A DNA stretch of 64,000 nucleotides from an uncultured Phycisphaerales bacterium (GTDB lineage: Bacteria > Planctomycetota > Phycisphaerae > Phycisphaerales > UBA1924), in assembly GCA_937995595.1 (NCBI GenBank), contig CALKJW010000003.1, positions 48,853-112,852 of the forward strand. The letters are read 5' to 3'. How positions within the stretch are numbered: position 1 is the first letter of the stretch; every line of letters begins with the position of its first letter. The position numbers were made by a program, and so were the translations under genes. Positions 57,376 to 64,000 of the stretch are shown piece by piece. Below the pieces are notes generated by a model, which worked only from the letters and a program-made list of their open reading frames with translations, was not told the DNA's origin and did no database searches.

Positions 57376-58569
57376 TTACGAACCCCCGTTGCCGCCTTGC
57401 TGATCCGCCGCATCGCCGCTCTCGCCCGGCGCGATCTCCACCACCGACCACCCGCGCCCGTCCGGCCACGCCCTCTGCACGTAGCCATCGAGCCGCAGCA
57501 CGACCGCCGCGCCCGTATCCTCCTCGGCGCGCCGGAAGAACCGCCACGACGCCAGTTGCCGGTTCTGCCCCGGCTCCACGACCGGCACTTCCTCGACGCG
57601 CCCCGGCCGCCGCGGCGGCTCGCCCGGCTCGCGCGAGCCGAGCAACTCCGTCAGCGACAGCGCCGACCCCTGCCGGATCACCCGCGCGCGGATGTTCCGC
57701 CGCGTCAGCCCCTCGCGCCGCACGCCGCCCGCGTCGACCAGCAACGACTCCGCGACGCTCACGCCGACCATGCGCCCCGTCGCAAGGTCGATCTCCACCG
57801 CCGCGTCCTCGCCCACGCCGATCCCCAGCCGCGTGCCGCTCTGTTCCAGCGCGGCGACCAGCCTGCCGAACCGGTCGCGCTCGAAGAAGTGCGAATCCGT
57901 CATCGCCCACGGCAACAGGCCCATCCCCGGCCCGATCTGCGGGCCCAGCGGGATCTCCGGCCGCCTCTCGTCCTCGTCGTCGTCCGGCCCGCGCCGCGTG
58001 CGCGTGCTGCGAACGCCCAGCGCCTCGGCGCTCCGACCCGTGAAGAACATCACCTCGCCCATCATCGCGTCGCCCGCGCTGGTCCCGGCGATCACCCCGC
58101 CGCGCGCGAGCAGGCGCCGCATCGCCGCCATCTCCGGCCCGTCCGCGTCGCCCGGACGGTACTTGGCCGTGATGCGCTTCTGGTCGCCGCCGGTGAAGAA
58201 CATCGCGCTGCAGGCGTCGATCAACGCGACCGCTTCCTCCGCCGGCGTCTCCCGCCGGATCGCCCCGATCTCGGCTTCCGGCGCGTACGCGCCGATCGCC
58301 TGCGTCTTGCCGACGATGTTGGCCTCCTGGTCCCCGCTCGCGGCGGTGGCGATCACGATCCGCAGCGGCACGCCACTGGCCTTCGCCGCGTCGCGCGCCC
58401 GGCGCACGAACAGCTCGTACACCGGCGTGTTGTCGTCGTCGAGCCCGCCGCCGATCGCCAGCAGGTAGCCGCGCCGGCTCTCCGACGCGCCGGGCGAAGC
58501 GCACGCGCCGCCGAGCACGCCCGCCGCCAACAGCACAGCCAGCACGAACATCCGCATGATCGGGTGCAT
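57376..58569 (-). CDS. Cyanophycinase-like lipoprotein (peptidase family S51)
   Basis: 397 residues from ATG 58569; a second Met four residues on is equally good. A lipobox LGGAC (Cys23) ends the signal peptide. The S51 fold shows GYLLAIGGGLDDDN, MFFTGGDQKRI and the nucleophile elbow VIAGTSAGDAMM with Ser164. The family includes cyanophycinase, dipeptidase E and related exopeptidases with a Ser-His-Glu triad. A ~120-residue C-terminal beta-rich part extends the usual 270-residue enzyme. No cyanophycin synthetase is nearby, and surface anchoring suggests use of external poly(Asp-Arg) or another substrate. Confidence 0.85.
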   Translation of the reverse strand: MHPIMRMFVLAVLLAAGVLGGACASPGASESRRGYLLAIGGGLDDDNTPVYELFVRRARDAAKASGVPLRIVIATAASGDQEANIVGKTQAIGAYAPEAEIGAIRRETPAEEAVALIDACSAMFFTGGDQKRITAKYRPGDADGPEMAAMRRLLARGGVIAGTSAGDAMMGEVMFFTGRSAEALGVRSTRTRRGPDDDEDERRPEIPLGPQIGPGMGLLPWAMTDSHFFERDRFGRLVAALEQSGTRLGIGVGEDAAVEIDLATGRMVGVSVAESLLVDAGGVRREGLTRRNIRARVIRQGSALSLTELLGSREPGEPPRRPGRVEEVPVVEPGQNRQLASWRFFRRAEEDTGAAVVLRLDGYVQRAWPDGRGWSVVEIAPGESGDAADQQGGNGGS

Positions 58570-58635
58570 CCGCTCAGTGTACCGCCACGCGCGGCGCGGT
58601 GGGCGGTCGTGCGTGCGCCAAGGTAGACTTGCCCC

Positions 58636-59247
58636 ATGCAGTCCAAGGCCCGCACCGTCGCCGAGTATCTCAGGGAACTTCCGCCCGACCGCCTCGCGGC
58701 GGTGCAGGCCGTGCGCAGGGTCATCCTCGCCAATCTCGACAAGGGGTTCGTCGAGCAGATGAGTTACGGCGGAATCGGCTACTGCGTGCCGCACAGCATC
58801 TACCCGCCCGGCTACCACTGCGACCCCAAACAGGCGCTGCCCTATGCGGGCATCGTCTCGCAGAAGAACCACGTCGGGATCTACCTCTTCTGCCTCTACA
58901 ACGACCCCGCCGACCTCGCGGCCTTCCAGCGCGAGTGGAAGGCCACCGGCAGGAAACTCGACATGGGCAAGTCGTGCGTCCGCTTCAGGAGGATCGAGGA
59001 CGTCCCGCTCGACGTCGTCGGCCGCGCCATCAGGCGGGCCACGCTCAGGAAGTTCCTCGCGCACTACGAGAAGAACATTCTCTCGATGAACAAGGCCGCG
59101 GCGGAGCGTTCGGCCGCGCGGAAGAAGGCGGCGGGCGGGAAGGCGGGGAAGAAGGTCAACGCGAAGACCGCGAAGAAGAAGGTGGGGAACAAGAGCGTAA
59201 CGCGGACTTCAAAGGGTGCCACGCGCAGGGCCGCCACGCGCCGCTGA
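58636..59247 (+). CDS. DUF1801-family protein with histone-like Lys/Ala-rich tail
   Basis: 203 residues. The first ~150 residues (AEYLRELPPDRLAAVQAVRRVIL, QMSYGGIGYCVP, YAGIVSQKNHVGIYLF, SCVRFRRIEDVPLDVV) match DUF1801, a small YdhG-like domain of unknown role. Residues about 152-203 are a low-complexity basic tail (KKAAGGKAGKKVNAKTAKKK) resembling histone H1/HU-tail repeats, suggesting nucleic-acid contact. It is divergent from the cyanophycinase-like gene, 66 nt apart. Confidence 0.85.
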   Translation: MQSKARTVAEYLRELPPDRLAAVQAVRRVILANLDKGFVEQMSYGGIGYCVPHSIYPPGYHCDPKQALPYAGIVSQKNHVGIYLFCLYNDPADLAAFQREWKATGRKLDMGKSCVRFRRIEDVPLDVVGRAIRRATLRKFLAHYEKNILSMNKAAAERSAARKKAAGGKAGKKVNAKTAKKKVGNKSVTRTSKGATRRAATRR

Positions 59248-59321
59248 GAGTGGCAATCGATCGGTTATCCTCCGTTCGCCTTTGTGCGCCTCCGTGTCAG
59301 ACAACCCTCCCGGGACCCGTC

Positions 59322-59909
59322 ATGCCCACCTACTCCACCGCCGAGATCGCCCGCCTCTTCCCCAACATCATGGACATCCGCGACGCCGGACTGCGCGACA
59401 AGGTCGCCGCGGTCTGGAACGAGGCCCTCAACGCCGGCTGCGGCGGCAAGGGCTGGACGTTCGACGAGATCCGCGCCATCCCCTTCACGCTGCTGGCCGG
59501 CAGGATCGACCTGCGCTTCGTCGAGCACCTGAACTCCTGCTGCAAGCAGTGCATCGCGATCACGAAGGTTCTGAACGAGGTCTTCGGCGACCGCGTGCCC
59601 GTGAACCTCGACCACCTGATCGCCGGCTCGCTGCTGGCCGACGTCGGCAAGATGCTCGAGTTCGACAAGGACGCCGCGGGCAACGTCATCAAGGGCTTCT
59701 ACGGCGACATGCTGCGCCACCCCTTCAGCGGCGTCGCGCTGTGCTACAAGCACGGCATCCCCCCCGAGGTCATGCACATCGTCGCCACGCACAGCCACGA
59801 GGGCGACAAGGTCGAACGCACCATCGAGAGTTGGATCTTCCACCACGCCGACTTCATCGACTTCGACATCGCCAAGGTGCTCGGCAAGGCCGCGGCCAGG
59901 AAGGGTTGA
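59322..59909 (+). CDS. HD-domain-like protein, altered HD motif
   Basis: 195 residues from ATG 59322. The helical fold has LRFVEHLNSCCKQCIAITKVL, LDHLIAGSLLADVGKMLEF, HPFSGVALCYKHGIPPEVM and VATHSHEGD, the pattern of HD phosphohydrolases (first His, HD, then two His). The central HD(I)GK reads AD-VGK, so one metal ligand is replaced by Ala. An all-helical regulatory role or use of His in the preceding LDH is possible. It ends 4 nt before the TlpA-like gene and is probably co-transcribed. Confidence 0.75.
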   Translation: MPTYSTAEIARLFPNIMDIRDAGLRDKVAAVWNEALNAGCGGKGWTFDEIRAIPFTLLAGRIDLRFVEHLNSCCKQCIAITKVLNEVFGDRVPVNLDHLIAGSLLADVGKMLEFDKDAAGNVIKGFYGDMLRHPFSGVALCYKHGIPPEVMHIVATHSHEGDKVERTIESWIFHHADFIDFDIAKVLGKAAARKG

Positions 59910-59913
59910 GTCC

Positions 59914-61228
59914 ATGACCACGCTGCCGCTCCGCCGCGCGCGGCGATGGCCCGCCGCCGCGCTTTTCGCGCTCGACGGCGCCGCCGCCGCCGCACCGCCC
60001 GCCAACGAGCAGATCGACGCCGCGCTCGCGGCCTGGCGCGCGATCTCCGCGGACGAGCACACCCGCGACGACGCACGCACCGGCGACCTGTTCAGGCACA
60101 TCGCCATCGAGGAGATGTCCGCCGCGCAGTTCGAGCGCCTCGGCATCGTCCTCGATGTCGCGCCCCTCGAGATGCGCGCCCGCTTCCGGGACCGGCTCCG
60201 GCAGATCGCGCGAGCCGACACCTCCGCCGACGGCGCCGCCGCCGCGGCCCACCTCGTCCGGCTCATCGAACTCCCCGGCGACGACGCCCCGCCCGACGCC
60301 GCCGAACACTTCGAGCGCGACCGCGCCGACGCGCTCATCGCCGCGGCGGACCACCCCGGCTTTGCCGAGGCCGTCAGGGCCGGCCGCGGCACCATCGTCT
60401 ACTACTACTACATGTTCTTCTACGCCGCCAACGGGAACGTCCGCACAAACCGCCTCGCCGCGCGCCTCGCGGCACACGTCAACGACCATTGGCCCCCGGC
60501 CGCGCTCGACGACCTGCTCGCCTTTGCCGAGGGCGTCATCGCGCCCGACTCCGGCCTCGAACGCGCCGCGGTCGACCGCGTCCGCGCCGTCGCGACACGT
60601 CTGGCGCAGGCCGAGATCGCTCGCCCCGGCACCGACGAGGAGCGACGCAGCGCCCTGCTCGACGCGGTCGGCGCCATCAACTCCGCCGCGGCACGCGGCG
60701 AACTCGTCGGCGGCCCCGCGCCCGCGCTCGACTTTCTCTGGTGCAGCGCCACTCCACCCGCCGCCTCGCTTGGCCGACTTCAAGGGCCGCGTCGTCGTGC
60801 TGGACTTCTGGGCCACGTGGTGCGGGCCGTGCGTCGCCGCGTTCCCGCACGTGCGCGAACTGCGCGAGCGCTTCCGCAATGCGCCCGTCGAGATCGTCGG
60901 CGTCACCAGCCTGCAGGGCTGGATCCTCGACCCCAAGGCCAAGGACCCCGCCGCGCGGCGCGTCCGCGGCCTGTCGCCCGACGACGAACTCAAGCGCCTG
61001 GCCGCGTGGGCGGCCGACATGGACATGACCTGGACCGTCGCCGTGAGCAGGCAGCCGGTCTTCAACGCCGACTACGGCGTCCGCGCCCTGCCGTCGGTCG
61101 TGATCGTCGACGCCCGCGGGGTGGTGCGCCACGCCGGCCTTTCGCCCACCGACGGCACGCTGGCCGCGCGCGTCGAAGCGCTGCTGGCGGAGATGGCCGA
61201 CCCAGCGCCGAACAAGGGTGCGAAGTGA
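59914..61228 (+). pseudogene. TlpA-like thioredoxin-domain protein interrupted by a one-base frameshift
   Basis: The N-terminal ~280 residues (signal-like leader, then a helical region with FRHIAIEEMSAAQFERLGIVL) run in frame 1 to about 60770. The thioredoxin part (LADFKGRVVVLDFWATWCGPC, then ALPSVVIVDARG) is in frame 2 and ends at 61228. At 60767-60773 the sequence CGCTTGGCC reads sensibly if one T is removed (S-L-A-D-F-K). So a single extra T near 60770-60771 breaks the gene, or is a sequencing error. Its stop overlaps the next gene's GTG. Confidence 0.75.
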
Positions 61229-61632
61229 ACCCGTCGCCGCGCCCGCGCGAAGCGCTCGACGACCTCGACCCCGCGTTGCTGCAGCGCTTCCGCGCTGCCG
61301 CACTTGCCATGCCCGGCGCGATCGAGAAGCCGCACTGGTCGCGGCCATCGTTCGCGGCGCCGGGAACGGGCAGAACGAGCGGCACGATCTTCGCCGTGCT
61401 GTGGCCCGAGGAAGGCAAGGCCGTGCTCAAGTTCACGCCCGCGCAGCAGGCGGAGAAGATCGCGGCCAAACCGGGGGTGTACGAGCCCGTGCCCGGCGCG
61501 TGGGGCGAGCGCGGGTACACGCTCATTCTTCTCCGCGGCAGGGGCGCCGCCGGAGCGCGAGAAGTGAAGCGAGCGTTGGAGGTGGCGTGGGGGAACGCCG
61601 TCCCGGCACGCCGCTCGGCAAAGACAGGTTGA
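61225..61632 (+). CDS. MmcQ/YjbR-family protein
   Basis: 135 residues starting at GTG 61225, which overlaps the TGA of the TlpA-like gene (GTGA). FRAAALAMPGAIEKPHWSRPSF and TIFAVLWPEEGKAVLKFTPAQQAE, then YVPVPGAWGERGYTLILL-type strands (here YEPVPGAWGERGYTLILL), match the YjbR/CyaY-like fold. Members are small proteins often annotated as DNA-binding, with unproven function. The frame also runs open upstream, but only as a consequence of the frameshift in the neighbouring gene. Confidence 0.85.
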   Translation: MNPSPRPREALDDLDPALLQRFRAAALAMPGAIEKPHWSRPSFAAPGTGRTSGTIFAVLWPEEGKAVLKFTPAQQAEKIAAKPGVYEPVPGAWGERGYTLILLRGRGAAGAREVKRALEVAWGNAVPARRSAKTG

Positions 61633-61732
61633 CCTTCATCCGCAACCGCTGCAGACAGCGCGTCCACGCCCCCCGCCGTCCGCCACGCCGCGCGCCAAAG
61701 ATGCTCTCCCCCGATACCCGAAAGTGAGAGCC

Positions 61733-62944
61733 ATGAAGAACGTCCTCGTCCTCGGCGGCGGAAAGGTCGGCAAATCCGTGGCGGAACTCCTCCTGGCCTG
61801 CGGCCAGGGGGACTACCGCGTCACCCTCGCCGACCGCGACGAAGCCAACCTCACCACCGCCGCGGCCAACATCGGCGAGTTGAAGAAGCACGTCCGCCAC
61901 GCCGTCGAACTGGTCACCAGGCGCGTCGACGCCGCGGACAAGGCCCAGGTCCGGGCCGCCCTCTCCGGGCACGACTACGTGATCTGCATGCTGCCGTTCA
62001 ACCTCGTCGCCGGCGTCGCCGAGACCGCCAACGAACTCGGCGTGCACTACTTCGACGTGACCGAGGACGTCGAGGCGACCGAGGGCGTCAAGCGCATCGC
62101 CGACTCCGGGCGCGCCAAGGTCGCGCTGGTGCCGCAGTGCGGCCTGGCCCCGGGCTACATCGCCATCGCCGCCTACGACCTGGCGCGACAGTTCGCCGAG
62201 ATCCACGACCTCACCCTCCGCGTCGGCGCGCTCCCGCAGTTCACCACCAAGCCGCTCAAGTACAACGTCACGTGGTCCGCCTCCGGCGTCGTCAATGAGT
62301 ACTGCGAGCCGTGCAACGTCATGCTCGGCGGGCAGAAGGTGAAGGTGCCCGCGCTCGAGGGGCTCGAGCACTTCTCCTTCGAGGGCGTCGACTACGAGGC
62401 CTTCTACACCTCCGGCGGCGTCGGCTCGCTGATCGACACGCTCAGCGCCGAGGGCAAGACCATCAACGAAACCTACATCGCCTACAAGACCATCCGCTAC
62501 CCCGGCCACCGCGACCTGATGAAGTTCCTCCTCGAGGACCTGCGCCTGGGCGTCGAGCACGCCAAGCCCAGCGTCAACGGGCGCGTCTTCGACCGCGCCC
62601 TGGCCGTCGACCTGCTCGAACACGCCATCGCACGCACCCTGCAGGATGTCGTCGTCGTGTTCATCAACTGCGTCGGCGTCCGCGCCGGCGTCCGCGAGCA
62701 GGTCAACTTCAAGCGCACCATCCACGCCACGCGCCTGTTCGGCCGCGTCTGGCCCGCCATCGAACTCACCACCGCCGCCGGCGTGTGCGCCATGGTCGAC
62801 CTGCACCGCCGCGCCCGCGTGCCCGCCTCCGGCTTCATCAAGCAGGAAGAGGTTTCCCTCGCCGAGTTCAACCAGACCGTTTTCGGCCTGGCCTACGAGA
62901 ACCCCGAGGGCATCGAGGCGGCCGTCCGCGGCCATCAGCACTGA
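61733..62944 (+). CDS. Saccharopine dehydrogenase-family oxidoreductase
   Basis: 403 residues from ATG 61733; a GTG at 61724 is possible. An N-terminal Rossmann fold (NVLVLGGGKVGKSVAELLLACG; VTLADRDEANL; DYVICMLPFNLVAGVAETANELG) is followed by YFDVTEDVEATEGV and VPQCGLAPGYIAIAAYDLA, all conserved in the saccharopine dehydrogenase C-terminal-type reductases. Substrate may be lysine-pathway saccharopine, carboxynorspermidine or a related imino-acid; none can be chosen. There is no lysine gene nearby. Confidence 0.9.
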   Translation: MKNVLVLGGGKVGKSVAELLLACGQGDYRVTLADRDEANLTTAAANIGELKKHVRHAVELVTRRVDAADKAQVRAALSGHDYVICMLPFNLVAGVAETANELGVHYFDVTEDVEATEGVKRIADSGRAKVALVPQCGLAPGYIAIAAYDLARQFAEIHDLTLRVGALPQFTTKPLKYNVTWSASGVVNEYCEPCNVMLGGQKVKVPALEGLEHFSFEGVDYEAFYTSGGVGSLIDTLSAEGKTINETYIAYKTIRYPGHRDLMKFLLEDLRLGVEHAKPSVNGRVFDRALAVDLLEHAIARTLQDVVVVFINCVGVRAGVREQVNFKRTIHATRLFGRVWPAIELTTAAGVCAMVDLHRRARVPASGFIKQEEVSLAEFNQTVFGLAYENPEGIEAAVRGHQH

Positions 62945-63100
62945 ACACCGCGGCACGCGCTCCGATTGACCCGCTTTGGCCGCTCATCGGCCGCGCTCCG
63001 CGCATGGTCGCCGAGCGGTCCGCCGCGCGGCGCGCCCGTTGGTGCTACCATCACCCAACTTGGCGACAGGCGCACGCAGGCCAGCCGCAGAAAGGCCTTG

Positions 63101-63865
63101 ATGCCCAGCATCACCGACCCGACCGTCACCACGCTCACCTGCCGCGTAACGGACCCGCCGCTCGAACTGCTCACCACGGAAAGGGCCTTCCGGCCCAACC
63201 CGACGACGGTGCGCTTCGCCCGCGCCATGCGCGTCCGGCCCGGCGACACCGTCTTCGACATCGGCTGCGGAATCGGGCCGCTGGCGATCAAGGCCGCGCT
63301 CGACGGCGCGGCACGCGTGATCGGCGTCGACCCCGTGCCCGCCCACGTCGACCTCGCCCGCCGGAACGCGCAGCGCGCCGGCGTCGCCGACAGGGCGACG
63401 TTCCTGCAGGGCCGCTTCTTCGAGCCCATCGCGGCCGACCCGTCGCTGCGGGACGTCCGGGCACACGTGATCGTCGGCGACGTGTCGGGCATCGCGCACG
63501 CCGTGTCCATCGCGCTGGGCTGGTACTCCTCCGACGTGCCCACCGGCGGCGACGACGGCACCGACCAGGTGCGCCAACTGCTCCGGCTGGCAGGCCCGTG
63601 GCTGGCGCCCGGCGGCACGCTCTACTTCCCCATCGCCACCGACCTCTCCGACGCGGCACGCATCTCGGACCAAGCGGAGCGCCACTTCGAGACCGTCGAG
63701 AACGCCCTCGAGAAGCCGTACGTCGAGTTCCCCCTGACGGCGCGCGAGGTCGAACTCATCGCCGCGGCGTACCCCGGCGGCGCGCCGGCGTGGATCAACG
63801 TGCAGGCCGGGCGCCGGCACACGTGGCGCGGCCAGATCCTCGCAGTCCGCGGCCCGCGCCGATAA
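63101..63865 (+). CDS. Class I SAM-dependent methyltransferase (PrmA-like)
   Basis: 254 residues from ATG 63101. The SAM motif I is VFDIGCGIGPLAIKAALDGA, with VIGVDPVPAHVDLARRNAQRAG (motif II region) after it and HVIVGDVSGIAHAVSIALG as the post-I/IV strand. This resembles ribosomal-protein L11 and small-molecule methyltransferases. The target is unknown. The first ~40 residues (DPPLELLTTERAFRPNPTTVRFARAM) may contact substrate. Confidence 0.85.
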   Translation: MPSITDPTVTTLTCRVTDPPLELLTTERAFRPNPTTVRFARAMRVRPGDTVFDIGCGIGPLAIKAALDGAARVIGVDPVPAHVDLARRNAQRAGVADRATFLQGRFFEPIAADPSLRDVRAHVIVGDVSGIAHAVSIALGWYSSDVPTGGDDGTDQVRQLLRLAGPWLAPGGTLYFPIATDLSDAARISDQAERHFETVENALEKPYVEFPLTAREVELIAAAYPGGAPAWINVQAGRRHTWRGQILAVRGPRR

Positions 63866-63950
63866 CGTCCCGAATCATGCGCACATTGACAAAGAGGGCT
63901 CTCCCGCGGGAAGGTGGTGATGTGAACGCACCCCTTCAAGGAGAGAGCCC

Positions 63951-64000
63951 ATGGAGAGCGTATCGAGGAACGCGGGAACTGCAAGTGTTCAGTGTGAGGA
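63951..64000 (+). CDS. Start of an unidentified gene (3' truncated by window edge)
   Basis: ATG 63951 follows a strong Shine-Dalgarno (AAGGAGAG at 63938-63945) and opens MESVSRNAGTASVQCE up to the window end without a stop. The leader region 63866-63950 is less GC-rich than average. Too little is visible to name it. Confidence 0.4.
   Translation, partial: MESVSRNAGTASVQCE

Noticed and set aside
60760..60780. Programmed ribosomal frameshift in the TlpA-like gene
   Set aside because: No slippery heptamer or downstream structure was recognised; a single-base insertion or sequencing error is simpler.

Overview
This is a very GC-rich bacterial chromosome segment (roughly 70% G+C by eye), densely coding on both strands with short spacers. 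It looks like a planctomycete of the Phycisphaerae/Phycisphaerales type. Five secreted proteins end in the paired 'GC-type' dockerin with terminal Gly-Cys that is typical of that group. Other pointers are an LEPRxLL-like motif in an extracellular CAP protein, a DUF1800/DUF1501 pair and an ECF sigma factor of the planctomycete-rich type. This assignment is inference; no rRNA or tRNA gene was recognised.

Layout. 1-11.5 kb: end of a glycosyltransferase, a large CAP-domain surface protein, a CpcT-like lipoprotein, a PP2C phosphatase operon with two cysteine-cluster proteins, a cyclodeaminase, a DCC-type thiol protein and three dockerin proteins (HAF-like, M12 metalloprotease, SdiA-regulated-like). 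11.8-24.2 kb: housekeeping genes: a lone atpA, cdaA-cdaR, a NifU N-domain protein, mnmE, purC, a degenerate GH10-like protein, a ComEA-like protein and mfd. 24.2-24.6 kb: a cluster of REP-like hairpins. 24.7-34.7 kb: a di-haem beta-propeller dockerin protein, a complete MacA-MacB-TolC-type efflux operon and a TlpA/TPR protein. 34.7-42.7 kb: DinB, glycyl-tRNA synthetase, DUF1800-DUF1501 and a second metalloprotease with six Cys-rich repeats. 43-53 kb: a type I peptide-secretion locus. 53.3-57 kb: a two-subunit ATP-citrate-lyase-like pair. 57-64 kb: a cyanophycinase-like lipoprotein, DUF1801, an HD-like protein, a frameshifted TlpA-like gene, YjbR, a saccharopine-dehydrogenase-like enzyme, a methyltransferase and the start of one more gene.

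Main discovery candidate. At 43-53 kb an NHLM-type export system (HlyD adaptor, C39 peptidase-ABC transporter, second ABC transporter) faces a 93-residue Lys/Ser/Thr/Gly-rich protein. That protein carries a textbook double-glycine leader motif (MSKDDFKKVSGA against LSxxELxxIxGG) and has its own ribosome-binding site and strong terminator. A TolC-like outer-membrane channel and an ECF sigma factor lie just beyond it. No peptide-modifying enzyme is visible. The transporter has a roughly 90-residue, strongly acidic N-terminal extension, opposite in charge to the basic leader. This reads as a complete, apparently unmodified secreted-peptide system.

Other points of interest: a ~190-nt intergenic repeat in three copies (one beside the peptide locus, one inside the citrate-lyase-like pair, one next to a broken gene); a diadenylate cyclase with DGA changed to DLA; an MnmE lacking the NKxD motif; an atpA separated from all other ATP synthase genes; and a probable one-base frameshift in a TlpA-like gene.
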